From Cytophagales bacterium (GTDB taxonomy: Bacteria > Bacteroidota > Bacteroidia > Cytophagales > Cyclobacteriaceae): a DNA stretch of 5,819 nucleotides. The position numbers and the translations under genes are program-made. The notes under the pieces were generated by a model. That model made no database searches. It was given only the letters and a program-made list of their open reading frames with translations, and was not told where the DNA came from. The stretch is taken from positions 1 through 5,819 of the forward strand of contig DNZD01000371.1 of NCBI GenBank assembly GCA_003504855.1. Direction: 5' to 3'. Positions 1-5,819 of the stretch are shown piece after piece (position 1 is the stretch's first letter; each line of letters begins with the position of its first letter).

Positions 1-648
1 TTCCGTCACCACCCGCACGATACCGTTCTCATCGCCAATTACAATCCGGCGATTGTCAGGTGCATATGCGATGGCGGTAAGATCAGTTGCCTTTCCGGGA
101 ACGGTGTACACCACCTTTTCTGCATAGTTTTTGGTGATATCCCATTCATACAATGTGCCAGAAGCTCCGGCTCCCGCAATTCGTTTACCATCTGGACTCA
201 TGGCAATGGTGTGAATTTTCTCTTTGGGTTTGATTACTTCATTCACTGTATTGAAGTTGGTGTACTTAATACTGAAACCAGCCTGCTCGCGAACATAAGC
301 TCCATGCTCAAGTTCAGAGAATAACACAGTCTCAACACCGGAGAATCCATTAATTCTCTTGGGGTCACCACCATTCTTCAGATCATACAACTCAATATAA
401 TTCTTGGTGATGTCGGTGGTAACGGCTCCGCCGGCTACCAACCAGTTGCCATCAGGACTTAAGTCCAGAGAGTACACCTGATAGTATGACCGAGAGCGCA
501 TAATGGTATCAGCATTCCATGTGCCATTTGCTTTGGTCCATCGCAGAATTCGTCCGTCACTTCCGCCAGAGTATATCTCGGAATGAGTCGCTCTGGTAAC
601 CAAAGCGCGAGCCGCGCCCTTATCGTGACCGGCCAGGTTTTTGGTAAT
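1..648 (-). other. WD40-like beta-propeller region, first four to five blades
   Basis: From residue about 704 the nSTAND1 protein shows spaced WD40-like units. They are: a GHDKG...EIYSGGSDGRILRW unit; SLDLSPDGNWLVAGG...IELYDLKN; a poorly conserved unit around TVLFSELEHGAYVREQ; TIAMSPDGKRIAGAGASGTLYEWDI; and the start of another at TAIAYAPDNRRIVIGDENGIVRV. The SPDG turn and terminal W/Y-D strand are the visible hallmarks. A full propeller needs about seven blades, so the remaining blades and the stop codon should lie beyond the left edge. Confidence 0.82.
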
Positions 649-2757
649 CGGGTCTTTCCACACATCGAGGGCCTTGTACAATCCGTTAAAGATGTCGTTA
701 TCAAAAGGATTGCCTCCAAAGGCGGAATTGAATTTGAAAGCCTGCTGTCCCAGCAATGCTTCCAGTTCAGGGTCACTGTCGCTCAATTCTTTTGACTTAA
801 TGGCCATGGCCTTTCCTTGAGCAATGTATCGGGCCTCATTGGCTTGCTTTTCAGCAATTCGGGCACGTTCAGCTTCCCGCGTAGCGGCTTTTTCCTGCTC
901 AATAGCCTTGGCTTCATTTGCTTTGGCTTTGGCCTCTGCCACAAAAGCGGCTTGTTTGGCAACTTCAGCTTCCTGACGCCGTTTTTCAGCTTCAATCCTG
1001 GATTTTTCTGCCTCTTCTCGGGCTTTAATTGCCTTCTCCTTTTCTATATCAGCAAGTTCTTTTTGTTTCTTGGCTTCATCCGCATTTCGCTTGGCAGCAG
1101 CTTCAGCAACCTTGGCCGCAGCTTCGTTCTTTTCTGCCAGTGTACGTGCGGCATCTGCTTCCGTCTTCTGGAAGAAGGCAAAGACGAGAGCGATAAGCGC
1201 CACAATGGCCAGCACTCCAAAAACGGTTGCTGTGGTACGTGCACGTTGCAGTCTTCGCTTCTGCTCGAGTTCCTTGATTCGTTGCTCAGTTTCCCACTCT
1301 TTCTTCGAATACTCAAGGAAGATCATGGTGCGCTCAAACGCAGGATTGTAGCGCTGACCCCACACAAGGGTAGGGCGGTGCTTGGCCTGCCAGTTGAGGG
1401 CCAACTGCAAATCCGGTGGTCTCCAAAGGCCAGCTTTGCCTACCTGATACTGTGTGGCAGCTTCCGCGAGGCGCAGGTACATTTGCACGGCATCCGCTTC
1501 ATCATCCACCCAGTTCTTAAGTCGAACCCAGATACGCATGAGGGATTCGTGCGAGATATCCACCATGGACTTAGGTCCAAGTGGTATACCATAGGCTGGT
1601 GTAACGAGTGAACGGCCGGCCTCCCGGAATTTCTCAATAACGGCTGCTACATCATTCTCAGACACATCTGCAATGGAAGCAATCTCCTGCAAACGCGTGG
1701 GACGGCGAATACCAAAATTCTCACCGCGTTTTTCAGTGATGGCTTTGAACATCACTTCGCATATCCGCTGCTGCTCCTCGTCCAATTCATCGTAAGCCTC
1801 GTTGGCGTGCATGGACAATGCCTCTGACATCGTACCAATCGCTTCGTAGTGCTTGAGGTCCAGCTGCTCTTCTTCATAGTCCTTGAACCGTGCCCAATAG
1901 CTCCAGGTACGCATGAGCGCGTGCTGCAGGATAGGCAACTGATCAGGGTTATCGCCCAGGTCATTCAGCAATTGCTGGGTAAGACGAGGGGTAATCTTGG
2001 CATTACCAACGGCCACCGGTCCTTCAATGGCGCGACGCTTCTGGTCGCGTGTCATCTGCGGAATCAAATAATGGCTGTCGTTGATTTTACGTGTCAATTC
2101 GGGAAACTGAGCACAATCACCTATGAAATCAGAACGCATGGTGATGGCTACATAAATCGGTGCGTCTTCGTAGTTCACCGCCTCCATGAGGAGGTTAACG
2201 AAGCCCAGGGTTTCGTTAATGGAGTTGGGGTCGCTGCTGTCTTTGAAACGGAACAATTCTTCAAACTGGTCAACCAACACCAGGTAGTTCACGTCCGCAG
2301 ACCGGCGGGATTGTTGAATGGCTTCCACCAAACCAAGCGAGCTGCTTCGCAGCAAAGTCGACACAATGGTCCGCTTGATCTTTTTGTCTTCATTATCCGC
2401 TGACACATAATCCTTTGATGAACCCAACAGCGATTCCGCCAGGTTATCAATGGGGTTAGCGCCGGGTCGGGTCACCACCACTTCCCAGTTGGGGCTGGCA
2501 TCCGTGAGGAAGCCGCCATACAGGATGGGCAGCACGCCGCAATAAATGAACGATGACTTACCAGAACCGGAAGGTCCGATAACACCTACAAACCGGCTCT
2601 TCGACAGTTTGAGGAGCACTTCATCGCTCTGTCCTTCCCGACCAAAGAAGAGGTGACTTTCTTCGATCTTGAACGGACGTAACCCGGGGAATGGGTTCGC
2701 AGCTACTACCTTAGTAGTTCCGCCTTGTTGTTCGTCTACTGGTTGACTCATAGACAT
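1..2757 (-). CDS. nSTAND1 NTPase with transmembrane helix, coiled coil and WD40 repeats, 3'-truncated
   Basis: An uninterrupted frame runs from ATG 2757-2755 to the left edge, giving 919 residues with no stop. A second in-frame ATG at 2751 is an alternative start; the first is preferred because it forms a TGATG overlap with the previous gene. Residues 21-40 hold the nSTAND1 signature NPFPGLRPF...HLFFGRE. Walker A is GPSGSGKSS (61-69). Walker B is YLVLVDQFEELF (158-169), with D163 and acidic E166/E167. A sensor-like strand is ITMRSDFIGDC (205-215). LPILQHALMRTW (274-285) and ISHESLMRIW (401-410) are typical of the winged-helix region of this family. One hydrophobic helix lies at 508-529 after a basic KRRLQRAR stretch. 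A charged Ala-rich coiled coil spans about 530-656, then a linker (DPELEALLGQQAF) leads to WD40-type blades from about 704 (SLDLSPDGNWLVAGG, TIAMSPDGKRIAGAG). STAND proteins are NTP-dependent switches that oligomerise on sensing a ligand; the WD40 part is the likely sensor. The ligand and output are unknown. Confidence 0.94.
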   Translation of the reverse strand, partial: MSMSQPVDEQQGGTTKVVAANPFPGLRPFKIEESHLFFGREGQSDEVLLKLSKSRFVGVIGPSGSGKSSFIYCGVLPILYGGFLTDASPNWEVVVTRPGANPIDNLAESLLGSSKDYVSADNEDKKIKRTIVSTLLRSSSLGLVEAIQQSRRSADVNYLVLVDQFEELFRFKDSSDPNSINETLGFVNLLMEAVNYEDAPIYVAITMRSDFIGDCAQFPELTRKINDSHYLIPQMTRDQKRRAIEGPVAVGNAKITPRLTQQLLNDLGDNPDQLPILQHALMRTWSYWARFKDYEEEQLDLKHYEAIGTMSEALSMHANEAYDELDEEQQRICEVMFKAITEKRGENFGIRRPTRLQEIASIADVSENDVAAVIEKFREAGRSLVTPAYGIPLGPKSMVDISHESLMRIWVRLKNWVDDEADAVQMYLRLAEAATQYQVGKAGLWRPPDLQLALNWQAKHRPTLVWGQRYNPAFERTMIFLEYSKKEWETEQRIKELEQKRRLQRARTTATVFGVLAIVALIALVFAFFQKTEADAARTLAEKNEAAAKVAEAAAKRNADEAKKQKELADIEKEKAIKAREEAEKSRIEAEKRRQEAEVAKQAAFVAEAKAKANEAKAIEQEKAATREAERARIAEKQANEARYIAQGKAMAIKSKELSDSDPELEALLGQQAFKFNSAFGGNPFDNDIFNGLYKALDVWKDPITKNLAGHDKGAARALVTRATHSEIYSGGSDGRILRWTKANGTWNADTIMRSRSYYQVYSLDLSPDGNWLVAGGAVTTDITKNYIELYDLKNGGDPKRINGFSGVETVLFSELEHGAYVREQAGFSIKYTNFNTVNEVIKPKEKIHTIAMSPDGKRIAGAGASGTLYEWDITKNYAEKVVYTVPGKATDLTAIAYAPDNRRIVIGDENGIVRVVTE
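788..1170 (-). other. Long Ala/Glu/Lys-rich coiled-coil stalk in the nSTAND1 protein
   Basis: Residues about 530-656 are dominated by Ala, Glu, Lys and Arg, with recurrent short units such as EKNEAAAKVAEAAAKR, EKEKAIKAREEAEKSR and AEAKAKANEAKA. No Pro or Gly occurs until the segment's end. It should form one continuous helix or coiled coil of roughly 125 residues. It lies between the transmembrane helix and the WD40 region, so it probably acts as a stalk or oligomerisation element. Its biased composition also keeps long antisense frames open on the plus strand, and these should not be called genes. Confidence 0.85.
1171..1236 (-). other. Predicted single transmembrane helix in the nSTAND1 protein
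   Basis: Residues 508-529 of the nSTAND1 protein (TTATVFGVLAIVALIALVFAFF) form an uncharged hydrophobic run of about 22 residues, long enough to span a membrane once. It is preceded by KRRLQRAR and followed by QKTEADAAR. The stronger positive charge on the N-terminal side predicts, by the positive-inside rule, that the NTPase faces the cytoplasm and the coiled coil and WD40 propeller face the periplasm. That orientation is inference. Confidence 0.8.
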
Positions 2758-2759
2758 CA
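2755..2759 (-). promoter_or_regulatory. TGATG stop/start overlap (translational coupling) between TIR and nSTAND1 genes
   Basis: On the minus strand the bases read TGATG: TGA ends the TIR gene and ATG opens the nSTAND1 frame, sharing one A. No Shine-Dalgarno-like purine run is visible just upstream (the preceding bases read AATTTAAATCC), which fits re-initiation by the terminating ribosome. A second ATG lies six bases further on, so which Met is used is not fully certain. Confidence 0.8.
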
Positions 2760-4184
2760 GGATTTAAATTCTTGTAAGAACATTTTGATTGACTCGACCG
2801 ATTTATTTTTATCGCCACTGATGAGGGTGACGTTCTGATTCTTGTAACTATCCAGTGAAGTTTCACTCACGATGGCCTTGCCCTGAATGGGTTTGTTGCG
2901 GCCAAATCCGGGAGCCTTGAGCAGGTCGAGCACCTTCATGCGCACCCATTGATCGTTGACCTTGCCTTTGTAGATAATCGCGGCATCAAAGTTCCTGAGG
3001 TTGTCGATGTGTCGTTTGCGCACATCCATCAGGTCTCCCTCGAAGGCGGGGAATACAACATTGAAACCAGATTTCTGAATGATATCCACGAGAGGCAGTA
3101 CCTGATCATGATCCACCTTATCATGTACCAGATAAATCGTCTTACCATTGGTGCTCACTTCGGCAGTCTTGTTCTGAGCAGCCAATAATTCTTCCCGCAT
3201 GATGTTCTTAAAATCCTCGAGCGGATTTTGGAGAATTTCAGCACCTTCCTGGGCTTCGATGTCGCGGCGGAGGCTATCGATGAATCCTTTTTGCTTATCA
3301 CTGGCATTGCGCAGGTTGGGGGCAATCCAGATCAATCGCGAGAAGTCTTCTTTGCGTGAACGTTTGATGACAGCATGTTCCGCCGCCAACTTGTTCTGAA
3401 CATCCACCACTGATCTTTCTGAACCTTCCGGGATCTCTCCGTAGGCAGAACCAATCAGGTGAATAGAAAGACTACATTCTTCCAGTTCTTTTCGTACTTC
3501 ACGTTCCAGTTCTTCCAATCGGTTGGGTAGCATCTGGCCTGGGAGTACCACATATCCATGTCGCTGCAATTCACGTCGGATAATGTTTCGCTGAATAGAC
3601 AAATCATGTCCGGTCTCTGCGAGATAAATGGTGCGCCGTTTGAACAGGTTCTTGACTTCCGCTTTCGACTGGCCTTTAAGGAAGGTGAGGGTATCGTGGA
3701 TATCATACACGAGGTCAATCATCTTCATCCAGTATTGCTTCTCTGCTTCCAGGCTGAAGAAGTCGGTGTACTCTTTCATGAGTCCAGTCTCATTGTCAAT
3801 CTGGAACATGTCGTATCCCAATAGTTCGCGCAGGCGAGGGGGTTGTTCCTGATTACTGAGGGGTGACTTCAATACTTTGAATACCCGGTTCACCTTGGTG
3901 GAACTGGTGGCCTTATAATAGGCCTCTACCGTATCGAGGCAACGGCCGGATTGGGCAAAATCCTTGGAAAGGATGGTCACCAGCACGGCGGCATTATCCA
4001 TGCTCGAGGCGGTGTAGTCCTCAAATTCTGATTTCAGGACGATGTTGGTCTTTTCGCCCAATACCTGATACAGCATGAGGTCCAGAAACTTTCTGAATTG
4101 GTTCACCCAACCCACTTCCGCTTTCTTGCCGATTTCGTTGTCTTTGTCTGAGAAGGTAATCAGCACGTCGATGTCGTACGCCAT
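2757..4184 (-). CDS. TIR domain protein with two additional TIR/DUF4062-like domains
   Basis: Complete gene of 475 residues, with ATG at 4184-4182 and TGA at 2759-2757. Domain 1 (about 1-165) is TIR-like: YDIDVLITFSDKDN first strand, WVNQFRKFLDLML helix, VLVTILSKDFAQSGRC strand and loop, and a closing YWMKMIDLVYDIHDTL helix typical of bacterial TIRs. S79, C82 and E87 lie where TIR NADases carry their catalytic Glu region, but the Cys-to-Glu spacing is not the textbook WCxxE, so activity is uncertain. Domain 2 (about 184-290) resembles DUF4062/TIR-like folds: RRTIYLAETGHDLSIQRN, then SIHLIGSAYGEIPEG and a SVVDVQNKLAAEHA helix. Domain 3 (about 347-475) has IYLVHDKVDHDQVLPLVDII, GFNVVFPAFEGD and FDAAIIYKG, again an alpha/beta Rossmann-like pattern. 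There is no signal peptide or transmembrane helix, so it is probably cytosolic. The stop overlaps the start of the nSTAND1 gene, which suggests the two products work together. Such proteins may cleave NAD or act as adaptors; which applies here is unknown. Confidence 0.87.
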   Translation of the reverse strand: MAYDIDVLITFSDKDNEIGKKAEVGWVNQFRKFLDLMLYQVLGEKTNIVLKSEFEDYTASSMDNAAVLVTILSKDFAQSGRCLDTVEAYYKATSSTKVNRVFKVLKSPLSNQEQPPRLRELLGYDMFQIDNETGLMKEYTDFFSLEAEKQYWMKMIDLVYDIHDTLTFLKGQSKAEVKNLFKRRTIYLAETGHDLSIQRNIIRRELQRHGYVVLPGQMLPNRLEELEREVRKELEECSLSIHLIGSAYGEIPEGSERSVVDVQNKLAAEHAVIKRSRKEDFSRLIWIAPNLRNASDKQKGFIDSLRRDIEAQEGAEILQNPLEDFKNIMREELLAAQNKTAEVSTNGKTIYLVHDKVDHDQVLPLVDIIQKSGFNVVFPAFEGDLMDVRKRHIDNLRNFDAAIIYKGKVNDQWVRMKVLDLLKAPGFGRNKPIQGKAIVSETSLDSYKNQNVTLISGDKNKSVESIKMFLQEFKS

Positions 4185-4202
4185 ACAATTGTGTTTAAAA
4201 AA
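4185..4202 (-). promoter_or_regulatory. 18-bp A/T-rich spacer and leader of the TIR gene
   Basis: This is the only non-coding stretch in the window. On the minus strand it reads TTTTTTAAACACAATTGT directly before the ATG. It has no Shine-Dalgarno motif, as is usual in Bacteroidota, which favour A/T-rich leaders. It is too short to hold a full promoter, so the TIR gene is probably read through from the upstream HEAT/cNMP gene. The last eight bases, ACAATTGT, are a perfect palindrome, but that is too short to call an operator. Confidence 0.55.
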
Positions 4203-5819
4203 TTATGCTTCTGCTTTCTTGGTTGAAGTAACATTTCTGACTAGTCCTTGCACCAGTTCGTGGTGCTTGGCCATGACGAAGTAGAAATCTGCAAGGTTAA
4301 TTCTGAAAACCACTGACCGTTCACTCGCCTCGGCCTCGGTAATTTGGGCGGTAGGACCTTCCTGGAAGAGATCTCCGAATACGGAGCCTTTGGTCATCAC
4401 CTGTACCACCTGGCTGCCTTCGCGGAGGGTAACATTACCCAGGGCCACAATAAGAATCGGTCGGCTTTCGTCCGGATTATTAAAGAGTATTTTGTCCTTT
4501 GGTTTCAGGTCAAGTGGAATAATCTTGTCTGCCAGGTCACTCAGGATGGATCCGGGGATACCATCGAATACGGGCAGTGACTTAATGAACATAACCATCT
4601 CGATGCCGAGGAAGAACCCGTCGTCTAGGCCATCCAGCAATTGGTTGCTTTCGATGGCGGAGTCCAGGAATTTCTTGTCACGGAGGGGTAAGCGGTCTGA
4701 GACAACACGGTACTGTGCCTTGTCTTTGTTGTAGATAACCCAAGCGGCTGTTTCCTGCAGCAAACGATCCGGATTGAACATTTGTCCGATCAGGCCACGG
4801 CTGATCCTGAATTCAGGAATAAAGGCAGATGAATAGACGGCACACATCTTGGTCCACCGGTTATTCAGGTTAAAGTCGCGATTCAGGATATAGTTGACTA
4901 CCTGTACTGGGTTGTAACGTTCACGCGGGAAATAGACCTGCAGGCGATCCATGCGATCTGAAATGGTGATGTCATCATAGATCGGGAAGAGTTTTGGTTT
5001 CAATTCCTGGTCAACGAACAGGTCCAGAAGCTCAAGGGCGTAGGCAATTCCATCAGTAGTACCTGTTTCTACGTTTTCACGAACCAATTGAACCGACTGT
5101 GGATCATAGAGGATAGACAACAACAAGGCCATCTGGTCATAGTTGTCACGAAGTTCTTCACGCAAGGCAGCCTTGAGGTAAGCAAAGTGTGGCTCATTCG
5201 GAAGTTCATCCTGTGCACAGAGGTTCCACAGGGTCTTGCCAATTTCGGTATCGAGCAGATCCATTACCTGATTGCGTTCCCTGCCTTTGGCGGCATAATT
5301 GGTGTGTCGAAGTGAATAGAAAATTTGCTTCACGATGCGCTTATCCGGGTAGTCAGATTTCTTCCACAGCAGTTGCCACGCTTCAGCACCTCCGATGTGA
5401 CCAATGATCTGTACGATCTTCAACATCACCTGGTCGCTTTGACCTGATTTATAGAAAGCACTATCCAGGACGGGTAGCGCAGCTGCGCCCGATTCTTTCA
5501 GGGCAGCGGTCACCTGATTGCTGTAGAGGGGAGACACCAGCATATCGATCATCACCGGCCATGTTTCAGGTCGTTTTACCTTGCGGGCTGTCAGGATAGC
5601 TTCATTGCGGACTTTGGGATCTGCATCGCGCAGTAACTCGAGCAAAATGAATATGGTACGTTGACTAACTGCCTTGCGAAGTAATTTGGCTGCGAGCACG
5701 CGGTCTGATTGCTTGATCGACTTACCCAGCTTCATCAACTTATCTGCAGAGATAGAGAGCAAGTCGCTATCCTCAGCGGCACCTACGGCCTGGCGTGCGA
5801 GGCCGGCTATTTCACTTTC
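4203..5819 (-). CDS. HEAT-repeat / cyclic-nucleotide-binding-like domain protein, 5'-truncated by window edge
   Basis: The frame is open from the right edge to a TAA at 4205-4203, giving 538 visible residues. A TTG at 5762 could be read as a start, but the 19 codons upstream of it are also open and contain no ATG, so the true start is probably outside the window. Visible residues about 40-190 are amphipathic helical pairs of HEAT type (for example LLELLRDADPKVRNEAILTA). A less recognisable helical region follows to about 405. The last 131 residues (from about 4598) form a cNMP-binding-like beta-roll: FIKSLPVFDGIP entry, ILIVALGNVTL strand pair, GSVFGDLF cassette. The Arg expected in the phosphate-binding cassette is not seen (GPTAQITEA), so cAMP or cGMP binding is doubtful. 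In Bacteroidota, HEAT plus cNMP tails occur on Npt/TLC-type ATP:ADP exchange transporters. This could be such a tail, but that is inference because no membrane segments are visible. The next gene starts 18 bp downstream on the same strand. Confidence 0.8.
   Translation of the reverse strand, partial: ESEIAGLARQAVGAAEDSDLLSISADKLMKLGKSIKQSDRVLAAKLLRKAVSQRTIFILLELLRDADPKVRNEAILTARKVKRPETWPVMIDMLVSPLYSNQVTAALKESGAAALPVLDSAFYKSGQSDQVMLKIVQIIGHIGGAEAWQLLWKKSDYPDKRIVKQIFYSLRHTNYAAKGRERNQVMDLLDTEIGKTLWNLCAQDELPNEPHFAYLKAALREELRDNYDQMALLLSILYDPQSVQLVRENVETGTTDGIAYALELLDLFVDQELKPKLFPIYDDITISDRMDRLQVYFPRERYNPVQVVNYILNRDFNLNNRWTKMCAVYSSAFIPEFRISRGLIGQMFNPDRLLQETAAWVIYNKDKAQYRVVSDRLPLRDKKFLDSAIESNQLLDGLDDGFFLGIEMVMFIKSLPVFDGIPGSILSDLADKIIPLDLKPKDKILFNNPDESRPILIVALGNVTLREGSQVVQVMTKGSVFGDLFQEGPTAQITEAEASERSVVFRINLADFYFVMAKHHELVQGLVRNVTSTKKAEA

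Noticed and set aside
788..1170. Repetitive Glu/Ala/Lys-coding DNA as a tandem nucleotide repeat
   Set aside because: The similarity is at the level of amino-acid composition. I see no exact repeated DNA unit of fixed period, so this is coiled-coil bias.
817..1611. A 264-codon plus-strand open frame with a hydrophobic, Phe/Leu-rich N-terminal half
   Set aside because: It lies antisense to the coiled-coil and transmembrane part of the nSTAND1 gene. Its Phe/Leu/Ser richness is what the reverse complement of GAA/AAG/GCC-rich codons yields, and no family is recognisable.
1849..2403. A 184-codon plus-strand open frame
   Set aside because: It is antisense to the well-conserved NTPase core of the nSTAND1 gene. 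No recognisable domain and no spacing that would suit a separate gene.
4185..4192. ACAATTGT palindrome as an operator
   Set aside because: An 8-bp A/T-rich palindrome is expected by chance, and the 18-bp gap within an operon is too small for an independent promoter.
5760..5762. TTG as the true start of the HEAT/cNMP gene
   Set aside because: The frame stays open upstream to the window edge, and there is no leader or ribosome-site signal favouring this codon.

Overview
The window looks like part of a Bacteroidota chromosome, perhaps Cytophagales or Chitinophagales. The support is indirect: moderate GC, very tight gene packing, A/T-rich leaders without Shine-Dalgarno motifs at both visible gene junctions, and protein families common in that phylum. 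All coding sequence is on the minus strand, and three genes fill essentially the whole window as one apparent operon read from right to left.

Layout in transcription order. (1) 5819-4203: the C-terminal part of a protein with HEAT-like helical repeats followed by a cyclic-nucleotide-binding-like (cNMP) domain. Its 5' end lies outside the window. The architecture resembles the cytoplasmic tail of HEAT/cNMP-fused ATP:ADP-antiporter-type nucleotide transporters, but no transporter segment is visible here. (2) 4184-2757: a complete 475-residue protein with an N-terminal TIR domain and two further TIR/DUF4062-like alpha/beta domains. (3) 2757-1: the first 919 residues of a large nSTAND1 NTPase. 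It has an NTPase module, one transmembrane helix, a long Ala/Glu/Lys-rich coiled coil, and a WD40 propeller that runs off the left edge.

Genes 1 and 2 are 18 bp apart. Genes 2 and 3 overlap by one base in a TGATG stop/start, so they are probably translationally coupled. No promoter, terminator, RNA gene, mobile element, repeat array or CRISPR is visible, and no non-coding stretch exceeds about 18 bp.

Working interpretation (inference): a TIR protein coupled to a membrane-anchored STAND/WD40 sensor, co-transcribed with a cNMP-domain protein, is the sort of arrangement seen in bacterial signalling and conflict (NLR-like, TIR-NADase) systems. The sequence alone does not prove a defence role. 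A constitutive regulatory or stress-sensing role is equally compatible.
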